Assembly (NCBI GenBank): GCA_002238445.1
Contig: MPML01000035.1
Span: 1-47,036 of the forward strand
Source: Caldilineaceae bacterium bin5
Lineage (GTDB): Bacteria; Chloroflexota; Anaerolineae; Caldilineales; Caldilineaceae
Length of the DNA: 47,036 bases
Direction of reading: 5' to 3'
In this document: piece after piece, positions 8,291 to 15,383 of the stretch
Numbering within the stretch: position 1 is the first letter of the stretch
How the letters are laid out: each line of letters opens with the position of its first letter
Position numbers and translations under genes: made by a program
Notes under the pieces: generated by a model
Database searches by the model: none
What the model was told of the DNA's origin: nothing
Seen by the model: the letters and a program-made list of their open reading frames with translations, nothing else

Positions 8291-9058
8291 ATGAAGCTCA
8301 CCGACAGTGTGGCGCTAATTACAGGGGCTGCGTCCGGCATCGGAAAGGCCTGCGCCCAGCGTTTTCTGGAAGAAGGGGCGACTGTTGTGGCCTGCGACAT
8401 TGACGGCGCCGGGCTGGAGCAGTTGGCCGCGGAAACCATTCATAGATCCCTACATACTGCTCACTGTGATGTAACTAAACGGGCCGATGCAGAGGCGAGT
8501 GTGCAGCAGGCGATTTCACTCGGAGGCAGGCTGGACTGTCTGGTTAACTCGGCCGGTATCACGCCGCGCACGCTGCCGCCGGAGGCTGATTTTGAAGAGC
8601 GTTGGGACGCGGTGATGGAGGTCAATGCGAAGGGCGTATTCTTAATGTCTTACGCGGCGTTGGCGGTGATGCGACCGGCCGGCCGCGGCTCGATTGTGAA
8701 CCTCGTCTCCGTTATGAGCATGGTTGGTTACCCGACTTCGCTTCCGTTTTCCGATGGCTTTACGGCCTACCCCCACAGCAAAGGGGCGGTGGCACAGATG
8801 ACCAAGGAGATGGGAGTGCGCTTCGGGGTCGAGGGTGTTCGTATCAATGCGGTTGCGCCCGGGTTTGTCTACTCGCCGCTCACTGAGAACGTTGTTGGCA
8901 ACCCTGAAGTGCATGCGGAGATGAAGCGGTTGCATCCGATGGGGCGGATGGGGCAGCCGGAAGAGATTGCGGCGGTGGTTGCGTTTCTGGCGTCTGATGA
9001 CGCTTCATTTGTTACGGCGAGCGTGTGGCCGGTGGATGGGGGGTATACGGCGCAGTAG
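8291..9058 (+). CDS. Short-chain dehydrogenase/reductase (SDR)
   Basis: A 255-residue classical SDR, likely an NAD(P)-dependent oxidoreductase of an alcohol or sugar-like substrate. The cofactor motif TGAASGIG is at residues 11-18, the acidic CDIDGAG segment at the end of beta 2 suggests NAD preference, NSAG is at 86-89, and the catalytic pair is Tyr160 and Lys164 (YPHSK). The usual serine region is LVSVMSMVG (about 139-147). The Ser-Tyr spacing is longer than usual because of a small insertion (PTSLPFSDGF). The C-terminus has PEEIAAVVAFLASDDASFVT and the final DGGYTAQ, both typical. ATG 8291 is chosen because the protein starts like other SDRs there, although the frame is open from 8240. The fragment at 7027-7231 is a damaged duplicate of its 5' end. 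Confidence 0.9.
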   Translation: MKLTDSVALITGAASGIGKACAQRFLEEGATVVACDIDGAGLEQLAAETIHRSLHTAHCDVTKRADAEASVQQAISLGGRLDCLVNSAGITPRTLPPEADFEERWDAVMEVNAKGVFLMSYAALAVMRPAGRGSIVNLVSVMSMVGYPTSLPFSDGFTAYPHSKGAVAQMTKEMGVRFGVEGVRINAVAPGFVYSPLTENVVGNPEVHAEMKRLHPMGRMGQPEEIAAVVAFLASDDASFVTASVWPVDGGYTAQ

Positions 9059-9113
9059 AACGAAGCATTTTGAAATGGCGCATCGGGCAAGATCATTCGA
9101 ACGCCTTTGCCGA

Positions 9114-9359
9114 CTAAACGGCTGTTTTGAATGACTGCCCCAGAGGCTGAAGATCTGCTACTTCGTGGCAAGCAAGTTTGGCTCGGATCTGCTGAAAGCG
9201 GTTGACCGTTTCAGTAGAGTACAACCGCTCTCCGCAATGAAGACAGACTTCCGCGTGTGCGGACACGGCTGCGATATTTACTCCCCCTCGCAACAGTTTT
9301 TCAACAATCTTCTCAACCATTTCTCCACCGCATACGGGACATTCTTGGAATGGCATCAA
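9114..9359 (-). CDS. YgiT-type zinc-finger protein, likely antitoxin
   Basis: This 81-residue protein has the two CxxC pairs of YgiT-type zinc fingers: ECPVCGG (Cys7, Cys10) and VCLHCGE (Cys39, Cys42), then ETVNRFQQIRAKLA. Such proteins are commonly the antitoxin-like partner of small RelE-fold or DUF4258 toxins. Here the partner lies directly upstream (9356-9673): its TGA stop and this gene's start region overlap in TTGATG. GGAGG lies 8 nt before the TTG at 9359 and 11 nt before the ATG at 9356, so either may be used. Unlike MqsA it has no helix-turn-helix domain, so DNA binding cannot be claimed. Confidence 0.75.
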   Translation of the reverse strand: MMPFQECPVCGGEMVEKIVEKLLRGGVNIAAVSAHAEVCLHCGERLYSTETVNRFQQIRAKLACHEVADLQPLGQSFKTAV

Positions 9360-9673
9360 TTTCTTGCCCTCCTTACGCGCCAGTCGATCCAGCGGACCGG
9401 GTCAGGACGGTAAACGGTAATTAGCACTGCCCACAGGTTTGCCTCATTGAAGGCCCAAACGCTATGGACGGGCTCTTGTCCGAAAGTCTTTCCATATATC
9501 AAGCAACTGGGATAGGGTTTGTCGTCAGGATAGTGTTCTATCATCTCGCCGCTAAGTACGCTGACAAAAATCTCATCAAACGTCAAATGATCCATTTGCG
9601 CTTCTTCATCTGCGTGGTTAGTGATCCGTATCCGATCAGACCGAATTGCATTAGCGATGTCTTCAAGATTCAC
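9356..9673 (-). CDS. DUF4258 domain protein, likely toxin partner
   Basis: This 105-residue protein fits DUF4258, a small RelE/BrnT-like fold. Typical marks are the N-terminal RIRITNHADEEAQMD (helix with a His and acidic residues), a central EIFVSVLSGEMIEHYPDD, the strand CLIYGKTF, and the terminal LITVYRPDPVRWIDW. DUF4258 genes are usually followed by a YgiT-type zinc-finger gene, exactly as here, so the pair is probably a toxin-antitoxin module. The start is GTG 9673 without a clear RBS; the same frame runs upstream to the TAA of the broken small ORF (9755-9919). RNase activity is inferred from the fold family only. Confidence 0.78.
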   Translation of the reverse strand: MNLEDIANAIRSDRIRITNHADEEAQMDHLTFDEIFVSVLSGEMIEHYPDDKPYPSCLIYGKTFGQEPVHSVWAFNEANLWAVLITVYRPDPVRWIDWRVRRARN

Positions 9674-9754
9674 TAGATGTTGTACTTCATTTACAGGTTT
9701 CTCCCAAATCGCATGGAACTTTGTGCCCTCTCCAGTAGTAAAACTGACCCGCGT

Positions 9755-9919
9755 TTATTCGTCACTGATATCTGCGTCCAGTTCCTCGAAGACTTCACGC
9801 CAGGGTCGGGCCGTTGATAGGTCGGACTTCCACTCTTCAAGGGCCTGCATGGCTCGCCGAGCCACCCACTATTCTTCAAGTGTTTCCAGAAAGGCGATGA
9901 AGGCGTCGAAGCGCTTCAT
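9755..9919 (-). pseudogene. Small ORF interrupted by an in-frame amber codon
   Basis: Read on the minus strand from ATG 9919, a protein-like sequence begins MKRFDAFIAFLETLEE, meets TAG as codon 17, and continues in the same frame as WVARRAMQALEEWKSD and then WREVFEELDADISDE to a TAA at 9757-9755. The text on both sides of the TAG has protein-like composition (acidic helices, Trp), so one point mutation, for example TAC or TAT to TAG, is the simplest reading. I do not recognise the 54-residue product. It lies just before the DUF4258 gene and just after the end of the molybdenum hydroxylase gene. It could also be read through or restarted at the internal GTG or ATG codons. Confidence 0.5.
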
Positions 9920-9936
9920 ATAATCTCGTTGACGCT

Positions 9937-12900
9937 TCAGAGCTCCTCGCTCCTCAACGCTCGCCACACTCTTTCAGGCGTAAAGGGAATCTCGCGAATT
10001 CTTACGCCGGTGGCGTCGAAGATGGCGCTGGCGATGGCGGGGGCCATGCCGTCCATCGGGATTTCGGCTATTGCTTTTGCGCCGAAGGGGCCGGTCGGTT
10101 CATAGGTCTGTACCAGCACGGTCCCCAGTTCAGGCATCTCGTCCGCCGACAGAATCCGGTAGTCGCCGAATCTGTCGATCTCCAGCTTCCCCTTTTCGTC
10201 GTAGGGCATCTCTTCGCACAGCGCGTAGCCGAGGGCCTGGGTCATGCCGCCTTCGACCTGGCCGCTGGCGGTTACCGGGTTAATGGCGATGCCGCAATCT
10301 ACCGCCATCACCACTTTTTCGACTGTCACCTGGCCTGTCTCGGTGTCCACTTCGAGCGCGGCGTACTGGGCGGCGAAAGGAGGAGGACTGACGTAGCTCA
10401 TGTGGCTGGCGGTAGCCATTATCTGGTGCTGCTCCTCCTGGTGGATGCTGTGAAGGGCGACCTTCTCAAGTGAAACTACCTGGCCATCGGGCGCAAGAAT
10501 CTTCTGCTCTTCCAGCCAGAGCTGGTCGGCGTCAAAGCCCTTCAGCAGATGTGCGGCTGCATGGCTTCGCATCTGGCGACTGACATTCTCTGCGGCCTTC
10601 AGTACGGCGCCGCCGGATATGTAGGTGGTGCTGCTGGCGTATGCGCCGGTGTCGAATGGGGTGAAGTCGGTATCGCTGCTGTAGATGAGAATCTGCTCGA
10701 GGGGAACGCCCAGCGCTTCGGCCGCGATCTGGGCCAGCACAGTATCCGAGCCGGTACCGAGATCGGTGGCGCCGACCAGCAGGTTGAACGAACCGTCGTC
10801 ATTTAGCTTGATGCTGGCTGCGCCCATGTCGAGCCCGGCGATGCCGGTGCCGTGCATGCAGATTGCCAGGCCTATGCCGCGGCGAATGTGGGGACGATCG
10901 GGCGGCGCCTTCCAGTCGGGGTCTTGGCGGCGGTCCCAGTCGATAGAGGCGGCGCCGGCTTCGACACACTCGGCCAGACCGCTGCTCTCCACTGTCTGTG
11001 GGAAGCCGTCGCGTCCTTCTCCCATGGCCACAGCCATCGGGAGCGACTGCCCTTCCTTCACCCAGTTGATGCGTTTGAACTCGGTCGGGTCCATCCCGAA
11101 GGCGAGCGCCATCTCCTCCATATGCTGCTCCAGCCCGAATAGGGCTTGCGGCGCGCCGTAGCCGCGGAAAGCGCCGGGAACAGGTTTATTGGTATAGACG
11201 ACGTCACAGTCGAAGCGGGCTGCGGGCAGCCAGTAGGTGCTGAGCGCGCGGAAGCCGGTAACCATCTGGACGGTGAGGGCGTGGGTCCCGTAGGCGCCGG
11301 TGTCGGCCACCACGCGCACTTCCATTCCTACCAGCTTGCCGCTGGCGTCCACGCCGCTGCGGAAGCGCAAATGCTGAGGATGGCGCGTGCGGGAGGAGCG
11401 GAACTCCATCTGGCGGGTGAATTCGAACTTGACCGGTCGACCGGTTGCGATCGTCAAATGGGCGCACAGGTCTTCGATCAGCATCTCCTGCTTGCCACCA
11501 AAGCCGCCGCCGATGCGCGGTTTGACGACGCGGATACGGCGGACAGGCAAGCCGAGCAGGGGAGCAACCATGCGGCGGACATGGAAAGGAACCTGCGTGC
11601 TTGTGCGAATGACCAGCCGATCATCTTCGTCCCAGTAGGTGATGGCAATGTGCGGCTCGATGCTGGCCTGCTGCACCTGATGCACATTGTATTCGCTCTC
11701 GAAGACAAAGTGGGCGTCTTCCAAGGCGCCATCGACATCGTTGTGGTCGACGAGGAGCTTCACTGCAATGTTGCGTTTGGCGTCGTGGATCATCTGCGCG
11801 TCGGTTTCGTCGTGAATCACCGGCGCGTCTGATTGCAAGGCTTCTTCGGAGGAAAATACAGCGGGAAGCTCTTCGTATTCGACCTTAATCCGTTCCAGTG
11901 CTTCCTGCACCAGCTCCGGTGTTTCTGCGGCTACCGTGGCCACCCTGTCGCCGACGTAACGCACTTTCGAATCGAGGCAGACCTGGTCGTAGGGGGGAGG
12001 CTGCGGGTAACTCTGACCGCCGCTGGCGTAGATGACGCGGGGCAGGTCGGCGTAGGTCTGCACGGCATGGACGCCCGGCAATTCCAGCGCGTCCGATGTA
12101 TCGATCGAGAGAATGCGGGCGTGGGCCACGGGGCTGGTGAGCAGGCCGCCGTAGAGCATGCCCGGCAGTTCCACGTCGTCGGTAAAGACGGGACGGCCCT
12201 TGGCTAACTTGACCGCATCCACCTTCGGTTCCGGCTTGTTGACGACTTGGGTTTGGGGCTGCGCGACCGTCACTGGCACGCTGCGGGTCTGGGTTTGCGT
12301 TTCCGGGCCGCCATCGTGCCAGCCGTTGGCGGGTGGCTGATCGGGGGTCGGCCATTCGCCGGTTGCGGGGGCGTCGCGCACGTCGATGTCCAGAGGCGGC
12401 GGGGTATCACCTTGCAGTTGGGCCGCGGCTCGCAGGATCGCCTGGACAGGCTTCACATATCCTGTGCAGCGGCAGAGGACGCCGGCAATAGCCTCTCTTA
12501 CGGCGTCTTCGCTGGGTTGCGGCTCCTTGTCCAGCAGATGCTGGGCGGCCAGGATTTGGGCGGGCGTGCAGTAGCCGCACTGGATGGCGCCGCACTCGAT
12601 AAACTGCTGTTGCAAGGTGGAAAGGCGAGGAGACAAGAGATCTCTTTCGCTCTCGCCACTGCCTTCTGCGCCGACCTCGTCCAGACCTTCGAGAGTGATA
12701 ACCGCGGCGCCGTCGGCCTGGGCTGCCAGCAGAATTCCGCTATTGACCAGGCGATAGCTGGTTGGGTTATCCGGTGTGCGGGTGAAGAGGATGGCGTCGG
12801 CGCCGCTCTCGCCGGTCTCATCGCCGTGCTTAAGACTGAAAAAGCGAAGACGACGCAGGGCGGTTCGCAGTAGTTCGCCGGGATGGCTGTCGATCTGGTG

Positions 12901-12939
12901 AAGAGTCCCGTTTATGGTGAGATTGATCGGCATAGGCAT
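9937..12939 (-). CDS. Xanthine dehydrogenase family protein: fused Fe-S and molybdopterin subunits, one Fe-S cluster degenerate
   Basis: This 1000-residue protein fuses the small Fe-S subunit (about 1-170) to the large molybdopterin-binding subunit (about 240-1000) of the xanthine oxidase family, enzymes that hydroxylate purines, aldehydes or CO. The Mo half has GGGFGGKQEM (about 476), PVPGAFRGYGAPQA, TDLGTGSDTV, and the GAKAIAEI segment with the expected catalytic Glu near 959. In the Fe-S part the second cluster is intact (Cys121, Cys124, Cys156, Cys158 in QCGYC and LCRCTGY). The ferredoxin-type cluster is not: the usual GCxxGxCGAC reads GDETGESGAD, so the ligand positions are Asp40, Ser45 and Asp48, and the fourth (NSC) is NSG with Gly68. 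The codons were checked on the DNA. The FAD subunit gene is 56 bp upstream and probably cotranscribed. Substrate unknown. Confidence 0.9.
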   Translation of the reverse strand: MPMPINLTINGTLHQIDSHPGELLRTALRRLRFFSLKHGDETGESGADAILFTRTPDNPTSYRLVNSGILLAAQADGAAVITLEGLDEVGAEGSGESERDLLSPRLSTLQQQFIECGAIQCGYCTPAQILAAQHLLDKEPQPSEDAVREAIAGVLCRCTGYVKPVQAILRAAAQLQGDTPPPLDIDVRDAPATGEWPTPDQPPANGWHDGGPETQTQTRSVPVTVAQPQTQVVNKPEPKVDAVKLAKGRPVFTDDVELPGMLYGGLLTSPVAHARILSIDTSDALELPGVHAVQTYADLPRVIYASGGQSYPQPPPYDQVCLDSKVRYVGDRVATVAAETPELVQEALERIKVEYEELPAVFSSEEALQSDAPVIHDETDAQMIHDAKRNIAVKLLVDHNDVDGALEDAHFVFESEYNVHQVQQASIEPHIAITYWDEDDRLVIRTSTQVPFHVRRMVAPLLGLPVRRIRVVKPRIGGGFGGKQEMLIEDLCAHLTIATGRPVKFEFTRQMEFRSSRTRHPQHLRFRSGVDASGKLVGMEVRVVADTGAYGTHALTVQMVTGFRALSTYWLPAARFDCDVVYTNKPVPGAFRGYGAPQALFGLEQHMEEMALAFGMDPTEFKRINWVKEGQSLPMAVAMGEGRDGFPQTVESSGLAECVEAGAASIDWDRRQDPDWKAPPDRPHIRRGIGLAICMHGTGIAGLDMGAASIKLNDDGSFNLLVGATDLGTGSDTVLAQIAAEALGVPLEQILIYSSDTDFTPFDTGAYASSTTYISGGAVLKAAENVSRQMRSHAAAHLLKGFDADQLWLEEQKILAPDGQVVSLEKVALHSIHQEEQHQIMATASHMSYVSPPPFAAQYAALEVDTETGQVTVEKVVMAVDCGIAINPVTASGQVEGGMTQALGYALCEEMPYDEKGKLEIDRFGDYRILSADEMPELGTVLVQTYEPTGPFGAKAIAEIPMDGMAPAIASAIFDATGVRIREIPFTPERVWRALRSEEL

Positions 12940-12995
12940 AGTTGTAAGAGTATATGGCTGGTGTCAGATGGGTGGTATGAGGTGAGGTCCTGGGG

Positions 12996-13814
12996 CTAAC
13001 GGACTGCGCCATTCACGGCAGCTCGCGCTCGCCTGCCTACTACTTCGGCCATGGCCAATCTATAGGCGGGGCTTCCCTTATAGTCTCCCATGGGGTTCAG
13101 CGGGTCGCCCGCCAGTTGCGGTCTGGTACCTACGCCGCAGAGTGCGGTCTGCACTTTTTCAGTGGACGATCCAACAGTGGTGGGCCCGGCCGAAGAATTT
13201 TCGCTGTCCGCGGGGGCAATGGCAATGGCGGCGACGATGCACCGGTCCATGGGTGTTCGTGCTATGCGGGCATGGCCGCCGGCAGCTTCGCCAAGCGGCA
13301 GTTGAATTTCGGTGATGAGCATGGGCTCTTTCGATGGTTGCGACGGGGCAGAGGGGAATTTGTCCAGTTTCCAATGCGATTCGACTCCATGCAGGTCGAC
13401 GGCAACGACCGAAGTGTTCAGCGCAAGCAGCGCGGCATATAACTCGCTGTCGGGCTCGGCGAGGGCGACTAGGCCGCCCACAGTGGCAGCGTTACGGAGG
13501 TTTAACGGCCCTTCAAAGCGGGCGGTTCGGGGCAGGATGCCGTCAGCCAGATGCGCGCAGGCGGGATGCTCGATCAGGTCGGTGAGGGTTGTCATGGCAC
13601 CGATGCGCAGGAGGGATTCGTCCTGAAGAAAGAAGGCGAGATCCAGGCCGGCTAGATTGACCACTCCGTCCAGATCCTGGCGCTGCCGCGTTTCAAGGGC
13701 GGCTACCAGCTGGGTGCCGCCTGCCAGAGGCACGCGCCGCGAAGTGGGCTCAGCAAGCAGGTCGAGAGCGTGGGCAAGACTGTCTGGCTTGTGATGTTCG
13801 GCAAGGATCGCCAT
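12996..13814 (-). CDS. FAD-binding (medium) subunit of molybdenum hydroxylase
   Basis: This 272-residue protein is the FAD-binding subunit (CoxM/XdhB type) that normally takes electrons from the Fe-S subunit. It shows AGGTQLV at 31-37, where the family usually has AGGTDLL, and LRNAATVGG at 106-114 for the second pyrophosphate-binding motif; the Asn that usually follows GG is Leu. The C-terminal domain ends with GSPAYRLAMAEVVGRRA, a typical feature. The frame is open to 13910, but the extra N-terminus is not family-like and overlaps the DUF624-like gene, so ATG 13814 is chosen. It lies directly upstream of the fused Fe-S/Mo gene in the same orientation. The changes in the FAD motifs match the unusual Fe-S domain of its partner. 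Confidence 0.82.
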   Translation of the reverse strand: MAILAEHHKPDSLAHALDLLAEPTSRRVPLAGGTQLVAALETRQRQDLDGVVNLAGLDLAFFLQDESLLRIGAMTTLTDLIEHPACAHLADGILPRTARFEGPLNLRNAATVGGLVALAEPDSELYAALLALNTSVVAVDLHGVESHWKLDKFPSAPSQPSKEPMLITEIQLPLGEAAGGHARIARTPMDRCIVAAIAIAPADSENSSAGPTTVGSSTEKVQTALCGVGTRPQLAGDPLNPMGDYKGSPAYRLAMAEVVGRRARAAVNGAVR

Positions 13815-13881
13815 GTTGGGAATGTAGTCCGTGGTTAATCGTCGGCGGGCGGTCTGGTTAAAGGTCCTCTGGCCAGGGGTG

Positions 13882-14508
13882 TCATGCGCCTGGGGGTGGT
13901 TCCGGGGCAAGGTCCAGTTCCTGCAATAGACCGACCAGACCGAAATTCATTGCCAACACAACTGCCGCCGGTGTCAGCAAGAAAATCGGCAGTACCGTCA
14001 CGAAGCTAACGACGAGCAACACGACTTGGAAGAGGAACATCAAAAAGGTATACAGGGGGTGGCGCAAGGCGAGAATGAAGGCATTTCGCAATACCATTTT
14101 CACGCTCATTTCGTCCTGCTGCCAGAGCAAAGGAAAGAAGTACTGGCCGGCCATGAGAACAATGATCAGGATCCAGACCCAAACGATACTGACGATCTGG
14201 GCCCAACTTGCGGTACTGGACCCGTAGAAGCGAATGTTCACAGCGATGCCTGCGATCATCAGCAGGTTTATGCCGAGCAAGAGCCAGCTCTTTCCGATTG
14301 TCGAGCGCGCACCTTCATAGAAGAATGCACTTTCTACGCGCCGGTAGTTGGCGACGCGGTTGGCTGCATTGTGGATGCCAGAGGTTACCGGCCCGGCAGG
14401 CAGCACCAGGAATACTCCGATCCACCAGAGTACGCTGAGCCAGACCCAGAGAAGCAAGTCCTCGTAGAGCGCCTTGATGGTGCGCCACATGACTGTAAAT
14501 GCTTTCAT
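13882..14508 (-). CDS. YesL/DUF624-like integral membrane protein
   Basis: This 208-residue protein is very hydrophobic, with about five membrane segments: around residues 17-40 (LLLWVWLSVLWWIGVFLVL), 72-92, 103-125, 150-172 and 175-195. The N-terminal pattern MWRTIKALYEDLLLWVWLSVLWW...LPAGPVTSGI and the following soluble loop resemble the YesL/DUF624 family, which is often found with carbohydrate transport genes. The function of that family is not established. It is the first gene of a minus-strand run with the molybdenum hydroxylase genes, with a short gap before ATG 13814 if the shorter start there is right. No signal peptide is needed beyond the first membrane helix. Confidence 0.72.
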   Translation of the reverse strand: MKAFTVMWRTIKALYEDLLLWVWLSVLWWIGVFLVLPAGPVTSGIHNAANRVANYRRVESAFFYEGARSTIGKSWLLLGINLLMIAGIAVNIRFYGSSTASWAQIVSIVWVWILIIVLMAGQYFFPLLWQQDEMSVKMVLRNAFILALRHPLYTFLMFLFQVVLLVVSFVTVLPIFLLTPAAVVLAMNFGLVGLLQELDLAPEPPPGA

Positions 14509-14744
14509 GCTTGTTCCCTTTTGGCCTTTCTCACTCGATTCGATGGCAGGCGGCGGGAAAGGCCAAAATTGCCTTTATTGTTGGGCAGAAATCGACTCAC
14601 TCTCCTTTATTATATCTGTCTGAGATCAGAAATGGCAAAAGCTTGGCGCTTAAGGGGTGTATCCCAGTTTTGAGGCGAAAGGGTCAGGTGTGGAATGGGC
14701 GGCGACGGTTGGTGATATTGTGTTCGGGCTTTTGGAGGGGCACC

Positions 14745-14765
14745 GGGCAGGCACAGGGCCTGCCC
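14745..14765. repeat. Short perfect inverted repeat (8-bp stem)
   Basis: GGGCAGGC at 14745-14752 pairs perfectly with GCCTGCCC at 14758-14765 around a 5-nt loop (ACAGG), followed by CCTACA. No T-tract follows, so it is not a classical terminator. From general memory, similar GGGCAGGC...GCCTGCCC words recur in Chloroflexi and cyanobacterial intergenic regions, so it may be a REP-like element. It occurs once in this window. Confidence 0.6.
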
Positions 14766-14937
14766 CTACAGGACCTTTGCGGGAGGGGTGTGCAAACTGA
14801 TTCGATTGGGTGGTGGGCGGAAGGGCGTCACCGTTGGGTGGAGACTGTGCTGGGGAAGATTGAGCAGGGTCGCTAGCCAGGGCGGGGCGTTGCGGGGGCG
14901 CGGTAGTGCGGTTTTAGTGGTCAGTTTCTAGTTTTTG

Positions 14938-15235
14938 GATAACTTCTAAGCCATATACAGTGTCTGCCTTGACCCACCCTTTATCGCTGCCGCCATTCAG
15001 GCTATCTGATTGCGTATTCGGTTGGCGGCAGCCGCGTTGCTGGAGCCGCACGGCTGGAATGAGCACATACGGTCGGTGAGGGATGGTTTTGTAGGGGGGC
15101 GTTGCGGGGGCGCAGCCCCTGCACAAGGGAGGCCGCTTGCGGCCGACCGCCCATATTACGACAGTGAAGGGAGAAGGAACAGCTTTGCTCTCCTCGTTCG
15201 GGGCTGCGAATCAGTTGCCGCGTGGCAGTTACGCA
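14938..15235 (+). repeat. Dispersed repeat copy B (about 298 bp)
   Basis: This copy shares with copies C and D a left arm (ACAGTG...TTGACC...TTCAGGCT), the stretch GGTCGGTGAGGGATGGTTTT (with D), a hairpin core, and a right arm (GAATCAGTTGC...AGTTAC). Hairpin 1 is GGGGC/GCCCC at 15107-15119. Hairpin 2 is GGCCGC-TT-GCGGCC at 15131-15144, where the other copies have GGGCC-GAA-GGCCC: different bases, still paired, and one base longer. It ends about 150 bp before the metG start and points the same way. Confidence 0.85.
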
Positions 15236-15383
15236 CTATTGAAGAAACCAGGCAGGATGGGTTAGAGTGCACATCTCCCAATCCACTCGCCAATGGTGCT
15301 AATGAGAAAGCTACTGCTATAATGATGGGACAGATGCAGGTACATATGCAATCCAATTCAGGCAGTACGCAAGAGGATGACCG

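Larger units (their letters stand above)
14509..15383. other. Non-coding stretch upstream of metG
   Basis: This 875-bp stretch between divergent genes has no reading frame with recognisable protein features. It holds a perfect 8-bp hairpin at 14745-14765, a TAGTGGTCAG word near 14911 that is also found at 56-97, and one full copy of the dispersed repeat at 14938-15235. The last 150 bp before metG should carry its promoter and leader; I could not pick a convincing -35/-10 pair there, nor a T-box. Confidence 0.6.

Noticed and set aside
13815..13910. N-terminal extension of the FAD subunit of the molybdenum hydroxylase
   Set aside because: It would overlap the upstream membrane protein gene and is unlike the family N-terminus; ATG 13814 gives the normal start.
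14745..14765. Rho-independent terminator
   Set aside because: The stem is perfect, but there is no following T-tract and no gene ends nearby in the right direction.
14499..14876. 125-codon plus-strand frame
   Set aside because: No family features, no RBS, it begins inside the opposite-strand membrane protein gene and passes through a perfect hairpin.
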